In this document: piece by piece, positions 16,952 through 26,800 of the stretch
How the letters are laid out: every line of letters begins with the position of its first letter
Position numbering within the stretch: the stretch's first letter is position 1
DNA from: Chryseobacterium sp.
Lineage (GTDB): Bacteria > Bacteroidota > Bacteroidia > Flavobacteriales > Weeksellaceae
NCBI RefSeq assembly: GCF_008014695.1
Contig: NZ_VOXE01000002.1
Location: forward strand, 124,001 to 188,000
DNA: 64,000 nucleotides
Reading direction: 5' to 3'
Program-made: the position numbers and the translations under genes
Notes under the pieces: generated by a model
Database searches by the model: none
Told to the model about the DNA's origin: nothing
The model's input: only the letters and a program-made list of their open reading frames with translations

Positions 16952-17839
16952 ATGCTGGAGAGATATATTGATTACATTTCCGTTGAAAAAAGATATTCGC
17001 CGCATACTGTGACGAGTTATAGGAAAGATCTCGAGGATTTTTCTTCTTTTCTTTTAGAAACCGAAGGGCACCAGAATTTTTCTCAGGTGGACAGGAAAAT
17101 GATCAAAAATTTCATGTATCATTTAAGTGAAAAAGGAATTTCAAAAAGGAGCATCAACAGAAAACTATCTACGCTTCGCAGCTTTTTCCTATTCTTGCTG
17201 CGGATTCGCGAGATTTCAACCTCGCCAACGGAAGGAGTAGAAACCCTGAAATTTTTTCCTCACAAACAGATTCCTTTCTCGACGGAAGAAATGAACGATT
17301 TTGAAAATATTCCGGAAGCGCAAAAACCGGATGAATTAAAGGAGCTTATTATTGAAACGCTGTATCAGACCGGAATGCGGAAAGCGGAACTCATCCATCT
17401 GCGCATTGATGATGTAGATTACACCAAAAATGAAATAAAAGTTACCGGGAAAAGGAACAAGGAACGCATCATTCCTTTTTCAGAATCTCTGGCTGAAAGT
17501 TTCAGGAAATATTCCGAGACGAGGAAGCCCTTGAAAGAGAACGTAATGTACTTCTTTATCAATAAAAAAGGCAAAAAACTTACAGAGAAATTTGTTTATC
17601 TTGCCGTTAATAATTACCTTAGTCTGGTAAGTTCGAAAGAAAAAATCAGTCCGCACATACTTCGGCACAGTTTTGCTACACATGTTCTGGAGAATGGGGC
17701 CGAGATTTCGAAAATTAAGAAATTAATGGGGCATTCGTCTCTGGCATCCACCCAGGTTTATACCGATGCCAATATAGATCAATTAAAAAAAGTGTTTAAC
17801 GAAGCTCATCCGCGAGCTAAAAAAAATGTAGATTTATGA
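16952..17839 (+). CDS. xerC: XerC-like tyrosine recombinase
   Basis: A 295-residue protein from the ATG at 16952 (an upstream TTG at 16943 is less likely). It has an N-terminal SAM-like domain (YISVEKRYSPHTVTSYRKDL) and a catalytic domain with all key residues: Arg in TGMRKAELIHLRIDDVD, Lys in VTGKRNKER, HILRHSFATH, the His in LMGHSSLASTQVYT, and the Tyr of that motif. It resolves chromosome dimers at dif. Its stop overlaps the start of the hibernation factor gene (ATGA), and it lies in a conserved flavobacterial housekeeping cluster, so it is not part of the neighbouring island. Confidence 0.9.
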   Translation: MLERYIDYISVEKRYSPHTVTSYRKDLEDFSSFLLETEGHQNFSQVDRKMIKNFMYHLSEKGISKRSINRKLSTLRSFFLFLLRIREISTSPTEGVETLKFFPHKQIPFSTEEMNDFENIPEAQKPDELKELIIETLYQTGMRKAELIHLRIDDVDYTKNEIKVTGKRNKERIIPFSESLAESFRKYSETRKPLKENVMYFFINKKGKKLTEKFVYLAVNNYLSLVSSKEKISPHILRHSFATHVLENGAEISKIKKLMGHSSLASTQVYTDANIDQLKKVFNEAHPRAKKNVDL

Positions 17840-18126
17840 AAATTTCAGTACAGTCAATAGGATTGACGCCACACGCACCGCTTGAAGAACATATTGACAA
17901 AAAGTTAGGAAAGCTTGAAAATTATTATGACAAGATTGTTGAATGCAAAGTTTTCCTGAAAGTAGAGAACAAATCAGACAAAGAAAATAAGACTGCCGAG
18001 ATTATTTTAGCCGTTCCGGGCGAGGATATCGTTGTAAAAAAGACCTCTGCAAGTTTTGAGGAAAGTTTGGATCAGTGCGCTGAAGTTGCTAAAAAGCTGC
18101 TAATCAAGAAAAAAGAACTGGCTTAA
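17836..18126 (+). CDS. hpf: Short ribosome hibernation promoting factor
   Basis: A 96-residue protein of the HPF/RaiA family (MKISVQSIGLTPHAPLEEHI, then KKTSASFEESLDQCAEVAKK). It binds the A and P sites of the small subunit to inactivate ribosomes in stationary phase. There is no long C-terminal dimerisation domain, so this is the short form. It overlaps xerC by 4 bp and is probably translationally coupled to it. Confidence 0.9.
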   Translation: MKISVQSIGLTPHAPLEEHIDKKLGKLENYYDKIVECKVFLKVENKSDKENKTAEIILAVPGEDIVVKKTSASFEESLDQCAEVAKKLLIKKKELA

Positions 18127-18155
18127 AATAAAATCTTAAAAATTTTTAAAAATAA

Positions 18156-18188
18156 TTTGTAGATTCCAAAAAAACTCACTTATATTTG
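18156..18188 (+). promoter_or_regulatory. Promoter of the tRNA cluster
   Basis: TTTG at 18156-18159 and TATATTTG at 18181-18188, about 40 bp before tRNA-Thr. A second likely promoter (TTG at 18420, TAAATTTG at 18442-18449) precedes tRNA-Gly. Confidence 0.5.
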
Positions 18189-18228
18189 CACTCGCAAAAA
18201 GAGATAAGTGTTCTTTTGAAATCTATTT

Positions 18229-18302
18229 GCCTCCATAGCTCAGTTGGCTAGAGCAGCTGATTTGTAATCAGCAGGTCGTGGGTTCGAGTCCCTCTGGAGG
18301 CT
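18229..18302 (+). tRNA. tRNA-Thr (anticodon TGT)
   Basis: Acceptor stem GCCTCCA / TGGAGGC, anticodon loop TTTGTAA and T arm GGGTTCGAGTCCC. CCA is not encoded. Confidence 0.95.
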
Positions 18303-18318
18303 CATATTTTATAAAATT

Positions 18319-18401
18319 GGGGAGATTCCAGAGTGGCCAAATGGATCAGACTGTAACTCTGCTGTCTTACGACTTCGTAGGTTCGAATCCTACTCTCCCC
18401 A
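18319..18401 (+). tRNA. tRNA-Tyr (anticodon GTA)
   Basis: Acceptor stem GGGGAGA / TCTCCCC, anticodon loop CTGTAAC and a long variable arm (83 nt in all), as expected for a class II tRNA-Tyr. Confidence 0.95.
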
Positions 18402-18484
18402 CATTTTATAAAAAATAATTTGCAGGTTTTGAAAAATATCTTAAATTTGCAAACCGTTTACCAACAGTTTTTGTAAACAAAAAT

Positions 18485-18557
18485 GCGGAAGTAGCTCAGT
18501 TGGTAGAGCGTCAGCCTTCCAAGCTGAATGTCGCGAGTTCGACCCTCGTCTTCCGCT
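18485..18557 (+). tRNA. tRNA-Gly (anticodon TCC)
   Basis: Acceptor stem GCGGAAG / CTTCCGC, anticodon loop CTTCCAA and T arm GAGTTCGACCCTC. Confidence 0.95.
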
Positions 18558-18561
18558 CACA

Positions 18562-18596
18562 AAAATCACAACCAACGCGGATTGTGATTTTTTTTT
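18562..18596 (+). terminator. Terminator after tRNA-Gly
   Basis: Stem AAAATCACAA / TTGTGATTTT with a 10-nt loop and a run of nine T residues. Confidence 0.7.
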
Positions 18597-18605
18597 AAAA
18601 TTTCC

Positions 18606-18677
18606 GCCGACTTAGCTCAGGGGTAGAGCGTTTCCTTGGTAAGGAAGAGGTCGTGAGTTCAAATCTCATAGTTGGCT
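18606..18677 (+). tRNA. tRNA-Thr (anticodon GGT)
   Basis: Acceptor stem GCCGACT / AGTTGGC, anticodon loop TTGGTAA and T arm GAGTTCAAATCTC. It starts only 10 bp after the terminator that follows tRNA-Gly, so readthrough or processing must make it. Confidence 0.95.
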
Positions 18678-18682
18678 CTGTT

Positions 18683-18713
18683 AAATCTCTCAATTTTTGG
18701 GAGATTTTTTTTT
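18683..18713 (+). terminator. Terminator after tRNA-Thr(GGT)
   Basis: Stem AAATCTCTC / GGGAGATTT (one G-T pair) with a T-run of nine. Confidence 0.65.
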
Positions 18714-18857
18714 GAAGAAACTGCAGAATCAAATTTTGATTTCATAATTTTCAGGAACAGAATATTTTTTTTAAATTTGCAGTCCAAATCTCTCTGTATT
18801 AATAGGGTGCACTTTTATCAATTTTGAATATTGAAACTTTTTTAAATGAAAAAGATT

Positions 18858-18885
18858 TTTGATATTCAAAAAATGATTATATTTG
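18858..18885 (+). promoter_or_regulatory. tuf promoter
   Basis: TTTG at 18858-18861 and TATATTTG at 18878-18885, 46 bp before the ATG. An alternative TAAATTTG box lies upstream at 18772-18779. Confidence 0.5.
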
Positions 18886-18931
18886 CGCACCGAAAAATTA
18901 AATAATAATAATAAAATAAATAATTTAAATC

Positions 18932-20119
18932 ATGGCAAAGGAAACGTTTAATCGTAACAAACCCCACTTGAACATTGGTACTATTGGTCACGTTGACCAT
19001 GGTAAAACAACACTTACTGCAGCAATCAGTAAAGTATTATCTGACAAAGGATTCGGAACTGCAAGAGATTTCTCTTCTATCGATTCTGCACCGGAAGAAA
19101 AAGAAAGAGGTATTACTATCAATACTGCACACATTGAATATGAAACTGCAAACAGACACTACGCTCACGTAGACTGTCCTGGTCACGCCGATTATGTGAA
19201 AAACATGGTTACAGGTGCTGCTCAAATGGACGGAGCTATTCTTGTAGTAGCTGCTACTGACGGACCTATGCCTCAGACAAGAGAGCACATCCTTCTTTGT
19301 CGTCAGGTAAATGTACCAAGAGTATTGGTATTCATGAACAAAGTAGATATGGTTGATGATGCTGAACTATTGGAATTGGTAGAACTTGAAGTAAGAGATC
19401 TTCTTTCTACGTATGAATATGACGGTGATAATTCTCCGGTTATTCAAGGTTCTGCTTTAGGAGCATTGAACGGTGATCCAGCTTGGGTTGCTAAAATCGA
19501 CGAATTGATGGATGCTGTTGATACTTGGATCGAATTGCCGGTAAGAGATCAGGATAAGCCATTCTTGATGCCAATTGAAGATGTATTCTCTATTACAGGT
19601 AGAGGTACTGTTGCAACTGGTAGAATTGAAGCAGGTGTAATCAATACTGGTGATGCTGTAGATATCGTAGGTATGGGCGATGAAAAATTAACATCAACTG
19701 TAACTGGAGTAGAGATGTTCAGAAAAATCCTTGACAGAGGTGAAGCTGGAGATAATGTAGGGATCCTTTTGAGAGGTATTGAAAAAACTGACATCAAAAG
19801 AGGGATGGTAATCGCGAAAGCAGGTTCTGTAACTCCACACAAAAAATTCAAGGCTGAGGTTTATGTTCTTTCAAAAGAAGAAGGTGGACGTCACACTCCA
19901 TTCCACAACAAATACCGTCCGCAGTTCTATGTAAGAACCACTGACGTTACAGGTGAAATCTTCTTACCAGAAGGTGTAGAAATGGTAATGCCAGGAGACA
20001 ACTTAACAATTACTGTAGAATTGTTGCAGCCAATCGCTCTTAACGTAGGTCTTAGATTTGCGATCAGAGAAGGTGGTAGAACAGTTGGTGCAGGTCAGGT
20101 AACTGAAATCTTAGATTAA
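18932..20119 (+). CDS. tuf: Elongation factor Tu
   Basis: A 395-residue GTPase. The G1 motif ([10 protein letters not shown]), G3 (DCPGHADY) and G4 (NKVD) are all present; domains 2 and 3 follow with [10 protein letters not shown] and the C-terminal [10 protein letters not shown]. It delivers aminoacyl-tRNA to the ribosome. It lies between a tRNA cluster and tRNA-Trp-secE-nusG, a classic order. Codons are less AT-biased than in the island, as expected of a highly expressed gene. Confidence 0.98.
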   Translation: MAKETFNRNKPHLNIGTIGHVDHGKTTLTAAISKVLSDKGFGTARDFSSIDSAPEEKERGITINTAHIEYETANRHYAHVDCPGHADYVKNMVTGAAQMDGAILVVAATDGPMPQTREHILLCRQVNVPRVLVFMNKVDMVDDAELLELVELEVRDLLSTYEYDGDNSPVIQGSALGALNGDPAWVAKIDELMDAVDTWIELPVRDQDKPFLMPIEDVFSITGRGTVATGRIEAGVINTGDAVDIVGMGDEKLTSTVTGVEMFRKILDRGEAGDNVGILLRGIEKTDIKRGMVIAKAGSVTPHKKFKAEVYVLSKEEGGRHTPFHNKYRPQFYVRTTDVTGEIFLPEGVEMVMPGDNLTITVELLQPIALNVGLRFAIREGGRTVGAGQVTEILD

Positions 20120-20172
20120 TTTCTAAACCAATATTATAGTTCCGCAGGGAAACTTGCGGAACTTTTTTAACT

Positions 20173-20243
20173 ACGGGCATCGTCCAATGGTAGGATACCG
20201 GTCTCCAAAACCGTTGATCAGGGTTCGAATCCTTGTGCCCGTG
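20173..20243 (+). tRNA. tRNA-Trp (anticodon CCA)
   Basis: Acceptor stem ACGGGCA / TGCCCGT, anticodon loop CTCCAAA and T arm AGGGTTCGAATCCTT. It sits between tuf and secE, a conserved place. Confidence 0.95.
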
Positions 20244-20255
20244 CAAATACAGATT

Positions 20256-20459
20256 ATGAGCTTAGTAGATTTTGTAAAAGGTTCTTATACCGAATTTAAA
20301 GATAAAGTGGAATGGCCAAAATGGCCAGAGCTTCAGTCTTCAACAATCGTTGTTACCGTGGCTACCGTAATTTTATCTTTGTTTACGCTGGGTATAGATT
20401 CATTATTCAGCAAATCAATTGCTAATATATTGTCCATTTTAATCGGACTGTTCAATTAA
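20256..20459 (+). CDS. secE: Preprotein translocase subunit SecE
   Basis: A 67-residue short-form SecE: an amphipathic N-terminal helix (MSLVDFVKGSYTEFKDKVEW), the conserved WPKWPELQSS segment, and one membrane span near residues 29-60. It clamps SecY in the inner-membrane translocon. I chose the ATG at 20256 because the longer open frame from 20154 would run through tRNA-Trp. nusG follows after 14 bp. Confidence 0.95.
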   Translation: MSLVDFVKGSYTEFKDKVEWPKWPELQSSTIVVTVATVILSLFTLGIDSLFSKSIANILSILIGLFN

Positions 20460-20473
20460 AATTATTTTCCAAC

Positions 20474-21016
20474 ATGAGTGATTTGAAATGGTATGTTCTG
20501 AAATCCATCAGCGGACAGGAAAATAAGGTGAAGACCTATATTGAGAACGAAATGAAACATCATGGTTTCGAAGATTTCGTGACTCAGGTAGTGATTCCTA
20601 TGGAGAAGGTGATCCAGATGAGAAACGGGAAGAAAGTACCAAAAGAAAAACCTTATTATCCGGGATATCTGATGGTGGAAGCAAACTTAGTGGGAGAGAT
20701 CCCTCACATCATCAAGAATATTCCAGGCGTTATCTCATTTTTAAGTTTAACCAAAGGCGGCGAGCCTGTACCGATGCGTAAAGTTGAGGTGAACAGAATG
20801 CTCGGCAGAATGGATGAACTTTCGGAGTTCGCTACAGAAACCATGATCCCTTTTGTGGTAGGCGAAAATGTGAAAGTGGTCGATGGCCCTTTCAACGGTT
20901 TCAACGGTACAATTGAAAAAATCCAGGAAGACAAAAAGAAAATCGAAGTTTCAGTAATGATCTTCGGAAGAAAGACTCCAATGGAACTCAGCTTTATGCA
21001 GGTAGAAAAAGTTTAA
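20474..21016 (+). CDS. nusG: Transcription termination/antitermination factor NusG
   Basis: A 180-residue protein with the NGN domain (WYVLKSISGQENKVKTYIEN) and a C-terminal KOW domain (VGENVKVVDGPFNGFNGTIE). NusG binds RNA polymerase, suppresses pausing and links it to Rho or the ribosome. It is probably in one transcript with secE. A hairpin follows at 21037-21060. Confidence 0.97.
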   Translation: MSDLKWYVLKSISGQENKVKTYIENEMKHHGFEDFVTQVVIPMEKVIQMRNGKKVPKEKPYYPGYLMVEANLVGEIPHIIKNIPGVISFLSLTKGGEPVPMRKVEVNRMLGRMDELSEFATETMIPFVVGENVKVVDGPFNGFNGTIEKIQEDKKKIEVSVMIFGRKTPMELSFMQVEKV

Positions 21017-21036
21017 CAACTTTTCAACATATCCAA

Positions 21037-21065
21037 AAGGCCGCTCAACAGAGCGGTCTTTTGCG
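21037..21065 (+). terminator. Terminator after nusG
   Basis: Stem AAGGCCGCTC / GAGCGGTCTT with a 4-nt loop and a short T-run, before a fresh promoter for rplK. Confidence 0.65.
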
Positions 21066-21114
21066 TTTCTACAACTTTTTATTAAAATTCTTTCTACAAA
21101 TCAGCATATTACGC

Positions 21115-21144
21115 TTGCACAATTAAAAAAAAATCTTAATTTTG
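21115..21144 (+). promoter_or_regulatory. rplK operon promoter
   Basis: TTG at 21115-21117 and TAATTTTG at 21137-21144 with a 19-bp spacer, giving a leader of about 90 nt before rplK. Confidence 0.65.
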
Positions 21145-21239
21145 CAGTCCGAAATGTATAGCTGTTAGGTGAGACAACGGCATACAGATTTATAAATGCT
21201 TCCACATTCATAAATTTCTTAATTTTTTAAAAAACAAAA

Positions 21240-21683
21240 ATGGCTAAAAAAGTCTTTAAAATGGTTAAACTCCAGGTAAAAGGAGGGGCAGCAAACCCTT
21301 CTCCACCGGTAGGTCCAGCATTGGGTTCTGCAGGTGTGAATATCATGGAGTTTTGTAAACAATTTAACGGAAGAACTCAGGATAAGCCTGGACAAGTTTT
21401 ACCTGTAGTAATTACAGTGTACGAAGACAAATCTTTTGAATTCGTTATTAAAACACCTCCCGCTGCTATCCAGTTACTGGAAGCCTCTAAAGTGAAGAAA
21501 GGTTCAGGAGAACCGAACAGAGCTAAAGTAGGAAGTGTATCTTGGGATCAGGTTAAAAAGATTGCAGAAGATAAAATGACAGACCTTAATTGCTTCACAG
21601 TAGATTCTGCTGTAACAATGATCGCAGGAACTGCAAGATCTATGGGATTGAGAGTAACAGGAACTAAACCAACTAACGCTTAA
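21240..21683 (+). CDS. rplK: 50S ribosomal protein uL11
   Basis: A 147-residue protein with the uL11 start ([20 protein letters not shown]) and the rRNA-binding C-terminal domain ([14 protein letters not shown]). uL11 binds the GTPase-associated region of 23S rRNA. It is the first gene of the rplKAJL group, with rplA 11 bp downstream. Confidence 0.97.
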   Translation: MAKKVFKMVKLQVKGGAANPSPPVGPALGSAGVNIMEFCKQFNGRTQDKPGQVLPVVITVYEDKSFEFVIKTPPAAIQLLEASKVKKGSGEPNRAKVGSVSWDQVKKIAEDKMTDLNCFTVDSAVTMIAGTARSMGLRVTGTKPTNA

Positions 21684-21694
21684 AACTAATAGAA

Positions 21695-22387
21695 ATGGCA
21701 AAATTAACGAAAAAGCAAAAGGAAGCTTTAAGCAAACTGGAAAAAAACAAAATTTATAACCTTGACGAAGCTTCGGCTTTGGTTAAAGAAGTAAACTTTG
21801 CAAAATTTGACGCTTCTGTAGATATCGCTGTTAGATTGGGTGTAGATCCAAGAAAAGCAAACCAAATGGTAAGAGGTGTAGTATCTCTTCCGCACGGTAC
21901 TGGTAAAGATGTAAAGGTTTTGGCACTTGTAACTCCTGATAAGGAAGCAGAAGCTAAAGAAGCCGGTGCAGATTACGTAGGTCTTGACGAATATTTACAA
22001 AAAATAAAAGAAGGTTGGACGGATGTTGACGTGATCGTTACCATGCCTGCAGTAATGGGTAAATTAGGCCCGTTAGGTAGAGTTTTGGGACCGAGAGGTT
22101 TGATGCCGAATCCAAAATCCGGTACGGTAACCATGGATATTGGTAAAGCAGTAGCGGAAGTGAAAGCAGGTAAAATTGATTTCAAAGTAGACAAATACGG
22201 TATTATTCACGCAGGAATTGGTAAAGTATCTTTTGATGCTGCCAAAATCCGCGAAAATGCTGCTGAACTGATCCAGACATTGGTTAAAATGAAACCTACA
22301 GCTTCCAAAGGAACGTATGTAAAAAGCATCTATATGTCTTCTACTATGAGTCCGGGTATTGCTATTGATACTAAATCTGTAAACTAA
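21695..22387 (+). CDS. rplA: 50S ribosomal protein uL1
   Basis: A 230-residue protein with the uL1 hallmarks [20 protein letters not shown] and [17 protein letters not shown]. It forms the mobile L1 stalk at the E site. In other bacteria uL1 represses its own operon by binding a leader that mimics its 23S site; I did not identify such a mimic in the leader here. Confidence 0.97.
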   Translation: MAKLTKKQKEALSKLEKNKIYNLDEASALVKEVNFAKFDASVDIAVRLGVDPRKANQMVRGVVSLPHGTGKDVKVLALVTPDKEAEAKEAGADYVGLDEYLQKIKEGWTDVDVIVTMPAVMGKLGPLGRVLGPRGLMPNPKSGTVTMDIGKAVAEVKAGKIDFKVDKYGIIHAGIGKVSFDAAKIRENAAELIQTLVKMKPTASKGTYVKSIYMSSTMSPGIAIDTKSVN

Positions 22388-22400
22388 AATCTGTAACACA

Positions 22401-23003
22401 ATGACAAAAGAAGATAAAGTATTAGTAATACAAGAAATAAAAGGAATGTTACAGGACGCGAAAGTGGTTTATGTAGCAAATCTTGAAGGAATGAATGCTG
22501 CTGCGACTTCAGATTTCAGAAGACAGGCATTCAAACAGAACATCAGCCTTAAAGTGGTAAAAAACACCCTTCTGCAGAAAGCAATGGAGCAGATGGAAGG
22601 CGTAGATTATTCTGAAATGTTCCCAACTTTCAAAGGAAACACTGCTTTGATGATCGCTGAAACAGCAAATGCTCCGGCAAAACTGATCCAGACTTTCAGA
22701 AAAAAAGAAGTAGTACCTGCCCTTAAATCAGCTTACTTGCAGGAAACTTTCTATGTAGGTGATGAAAATTTGGCAGCTCTCGTGAGCATCAAGTCACGCG
22801 AAGAAATGATCGGAGAAATCATCGGATTGCTTCAGTCACCAATTCAAAGAGTTGTTTCTGCACTTCAGAACAAACCTGAAGCAGGAGAGGCTGCAGCCCA
22901 AGAAGCTGCACCTGCCGCTGAAGAAGTGAAAGCAGAAGAAACTCCAGCTGCAGAAGCTGCTCCAGAAGCAAGCGCTGAAGCTGATGCACCAAGTGCAGAA
23001 TAA
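22401..23003 (+). CDS. rplJ: 50S ribosomal protein uL10
   Basis: A 200-residue protein with the uL10 start (KVLVIQEIKGMLQDAKVVYV) and the LQSPIQRVVSALQNK helix that anchors L7/L12 dimers. After about residue 155 it carries an extra Ala/Glu/Pro-rich acidic tail, making it longer than the usual 165-175 residues; such tails occur in flavobacteria. rplL follows after 54 bp. Confidence 0.97.
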   Translation: MTKEDKVLVIQEIKGMLQDAKVVYVANLEGMNAAATSDFRRQAFKQNISLKVVKNTLLQKAMEQMEGVDYSEMFPTFKGNTALMIAETANAPAKLIQTFRKKEVVPALKSAYLQETFYVGDENLAALVSIKSREEMIGEIIGLLQSPIQRVVSALQNKPEAGEAAAQEAAPAAEEVKAEETPAAEAAPEASAEADAPSAE

Positions 23004-23057
23004 ATTATACTCAAAAAAAACAACAATAAATCGTTCAACAATTAAAACATTATTAAA

Positions 23058-23426
23058 ATGTCAGATTTAAAAAACTTAGCGGAAACGCTTGTTAACTTAA
23101 CAGTTAAAGACGTAAATGAATTAGCAACTATCCTTAAGGATGAGTACGGAATCGAGCCAGCTGCTGCTGCTGTAGTAATGTCTGCAGGTGGTGGTGCTGA
23201 AGCTGCTGAAGAAAAAACAGAATTCGATGTAATCCTTAAAGCTGCTGGTGCTTCTAAATTAGCAGTTGTTAAATTGGTAAAAGATTTAACAGGTGCAGGT
23301 CTTAAAGAAGCGAAAGATATGGTAGATGGTGCTCCAACTGCTATCAAATCAGGAATTTCTAAAGACGAAGCTGAAGCTTTGAAAAAACAATTAGAAGAAG
23401 CTGGTGCTGAAGTAGAATTGAAATAA
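23058..23426 (+). CDS. rplL: 50S ribosomal protein bL12
   Basis: A 122-residue protein with the N-terminal dimerisation helix ([20 protein letters not shown]), an alanine-rich hinge (residues 36-52) and the C-terminal domain ([18 protein letters not shown]). Multiple copies on uL10 recruit translation factors. A strong terminator follows. Confidence 0.97.
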   Translation: MSDLKNLAETLVNLTVKDVNELATILKDEYGIEPAAAAVVMSAGGGAEAAEEKTEFDVILKAAGASKLAVVKLVKDLTGAGLKEAKDMVDGAPTAIKSGISKDEAEALKKQLEEAGAEVELK

Positions 23427-23450
23427 TTCTCTTTTTCATCCTCAATTTAT

Positions 23451-23479
23451 AAATCCGCATTTATGCGGATTTTTTTTGT
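23451..23479 (+). terminator. Terminator after rplL
   Basis: Stem AAATCCGCAT / ATGCGGATTT with a 2-nt loop and a run of T residues, separating rplKAJL from rpoB. Confidence 0.8.
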
Positions 23480-23514
23480 TTAAATAAGGCAGAAGAACTG
23501 AAATAGGTTTTCCC

Positions 23515-23545
23515 TTGTTTATTTCAATGAATTTTCGTACTTTTG
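23515..23545 (+). promoter_or_regulatory. rpoB promoter
   Basis: TTG at 23515-23517 and TACTTTTG at 23538-23545, spacer 20 bp. Transcription from here gives a leader of about 315 nt before rpoB. Confidence 0.55.
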
Positions 23546-23868
23546 CAGTCCTTTTGGCGCTAACCATTTGTATATAAACCAGTAAAATATTGTAAATCAA
23601 CTTTTTCGTTAAGTCGGAAAAGATTTCGTGTTTCTGTTTATCCCATCTTTTTAGCTCCAAAAATTCAAAAAATGTTTTGCACTACTCCGTGAAAAGATAT
23701 ACCGGCGTTGCAGTTAGAAATTAGAATCAAGAATCAAGAACAAAGAATCAAGACTAATTCTGTTAGCGCCGAACCTCAAGTCATCCTTCTTTACTCTTAC
23801 TCTTTCTTCGGTTTCTGATATTTTTTAAAAATCAAAATATTTTTTAACCCTCATTCCTAATTTTTTTT
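23546..23868 (+). promoter_or_regulatory. Long, possibly structured rpoB leader
   Basis: No ORF of note. GGCGCTAAC (23556-23564) near the predicted 5' end of the transcript is the exact complement of GTTAGCGCC (23762-23770), and GAATCAA-type purine repeats lie just before the latter. The pairing would enclose about 200 nt. It could be a regulatory RNA or a small inserted repeat element. Confidence 0.4.
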
Positions 23869-26800
23869 ATGAGTAAATCTAAAGCAGTCGCTAAAACTCA
23901 GGGAACCGAAAGGATTAATTTTTCCACTGCAAAGGGAAAAATTATTACCCCTGACTTTTTGGACATTCAGATCCAATCTTTCAAAGATTTCTTCCAGTTG
24001 GATACCCTTCCGGAACAGAGAGTACACGAAGCTCTTTACAAAACCTTTGAAGAAAATTTTCCGATTACCGATTCAAGAAACCAGTTCGTACTTGAGTTTC
24101 TTGATTATCTGGTTGATTCGCCACGTTACTCCATCAACGAGTGTGTGGAAAGAGGCCTTACCTATTCAGTTCCGCTGAAGGCAAGACTTAAACTGTACTG
24201 TACAGATCCGGAACATGAAGATTTCCAGACCGTGATTCAGGATGTTTATTTGGGACCTGTTCCTTATATGACGCCTTCCGGTTCGTTCATCATCAATGGT
24301 GCTGAAAGGGTTATCGTAACCCAGCTTCACCGTTCCCCGGGTGTGTTTTTCGGACAGACGTATCACGCCAACGGTACCAAACTGTATTATTCCAGAATTA
24401 TCCCGTTCAAAGGATCATGGATGGAATTTACAACCGACATCAATAACGTCATGTATGCGTACATCGACCGTAAGAAAAAATTACCTTTAACAACTTTACT
24501 TAGAGCTATCGGCTTCGAATCTGATAAGGATATCCTTCAGATCTTTGACCTTGCGGAAGAAGTAAAAGTTTCAAAAGCTGCTTTGAAAAAAGTAGAAGGA
24601 AGAACTTTGGCTGCGAGAGTTCTGAACACGTGGTTCGAGGATTTCGTGGATGAAGACACGGGTGAAGTGGTTTCTATCGAAAGAAACGAGATCATTTTAG
24701 ATAGAGAAACAATTCTTGAAAAAGAACATCTGGATCTAATTCTTGATGCAGGAGTGAAATCAATCCTGATCCACAAAGAAAATTCCAACGAATTCTCTAT
24801 CATCCAGAATACATTACAGAAAGATCCAACCAACTCCGAAAAAGAGGCGGTTGAATATATTTACCGTCAGTTGCGTAACGCAGATCCACCCGATGAAGAA
24901 ACCGCAAGAGGAATTATTGAAAAATTATTCTTCTCAGAGCAGCGTTACTCATTAGGAGAAGTTGGTAGATACCGATTAAATAAAAAATTAGGTTTAAATA
25001 TTCCTGAGAAAACGGAAGTTTTAACCAAAGAAGACATCATCTCCATTGTTCGTCATTTGATCGAACTTGTGAATTCCAAAGCGGAAGTCGATGATATTGA
25101 TCACTTGTCAAACAGAAGGATCAAGACTGTTGGTGAGCAGCTTTCAGGACAGTTCGGTGTAGGTCTTTCGAGAATCGCCAGAACAATCCGTGAAAGAATG
25201 AACGTTAGAGATAACGAAATCTTTACACCAATTGATTTGGTTAATGCCAAGACTTTAACATCAGTTATCAACTCATTCTTTGGTACCAACCAGCTTTCTC
25301 AGTTCATGGACCAAACCAACCCACTGTCAGAAATCACGCACAAGCGTCGTCTTTCTGCCCTAGGACCTGGTGGTTTATCGAGAGAAAGAGCAGGTTTCGA
25401 GGTACGTGACGTTCACCATACTCACTATGGTAGAATTTGTCCGATCGAAACTCCTGAGGGACCAAATATTGGTTTGATCTCTTCATTGGGAATTTATGCT
25501 AAAATCAACAACTTAGGGTTTATTGAAACGCCTTACAGAAAAGTTGAAAACGGTAAAGTGGATCTGAAATCAGCACCGATTTACCTGAATGCAGAAGATG
25601 AGGAAGATAAGATTATCGCCCAGGCCAACGTTGAACTTGCTGATGACGGTAAATTTGAAACAGAAAGAATTATTGCGAGACTGGATGGGGATTATCCGGT
25701 AGTGGAGCCGAATCAGGTTGACCTGATTGATGTGGCGCCAAACCAGATTTCCGGTATCTCAGCTTCCCTGATTCCTTTCCTGGAGCATGATGATGCAAAC
25801 CGTGCATTGATGGGATCCAACATGATGCGTCAGGCAGTTCCTTTGTTGATGCCGGAAGCGCCTATCGTAGGAACCGGTCTTGAAAAGCAGGTGGCGAGAG
25901 ATTCACGTATCCTCATCAATGCTGAAGGCAATGGTGTTGTTGAATATGTTGATGCAGACAGAATTACCATTAAATATGAAAGAAGCGAGGACGATGATCT
26001 GGTATCATTTGAATCAGCGACTAAAACCTATAAACTGACGAAATTCCGTAAAACCAACCAAAGCACAACCATTACTTTGAGACCTAACGTAAGAGTTGGA
26101 GATAAAGTGCATTTGGGTCAGGTTCTTTGCGACGGGTATGCTACAGAAAACGGCGAACTGGCCATCGGTAGAAACCTGGTAGTAGCCTTTATGCCTTGGA
26201 AAGGGTATAACTTCGAGGATGCGATCGTAATTAACGAAAAAGTAGTTCGTGAAGACTGGTTTACTTCCATTCACGTTGATGAATATTCACTGGAAGTTCG
26301 GGATACCAAATTGGGTATTGAAGAATTGACAGCAGATATTCCAAACGTTTCGGAAGAGGCTACAAAAGACCTTGATGAAAACGGAATGGTGAGAATCGGT
26401 GCGGAAATCAAACCGGGAGACATCATGATCGGTAAGATCACTCCAAAAGGGGAATCTGATCCGACTCCGGAAGAGAAATTATTGAGAGCGATCTTTGGTG
26501 ATAAAGCCGGTGACGTAAAAGATGCTTCACTGAAAGCAGATTCTTCGTTAAGAGGGGTAGTGATCAATAAAAAACTTTTCTCAAGAAATATCAAAGACAA
26601 AAAGAAAAGAAGCGAAGAGAAACTGAAACTTGAAGAAATCGAAAACACCTACAAAGTGAAATTCGACGAATTGAGAAACACGCTTCTTGAAAAACTCAAC
26701 ACTTTAGTGAACGGTAAGACTTCCCAGGGCGTACAGAATGACCTTGAAGAAGAAATCATCGGAAAAGGCGTGAAATTCACGACCAAATTATTACAGAGTG

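Noticed and set aside
16952-17839. XerC-like recombinase as the island's integrase
   Set aside because: It lies beyond ssrA in a conserved housekeeping order with hpf and rpsU and overlaps hpf, so it is chromosomal XerC.
23722-23753. GAATCAA repeats as a small CRISPR-like array
   Set aside because: Units are short, contiguous and without spacers; no cas genes are in the window.
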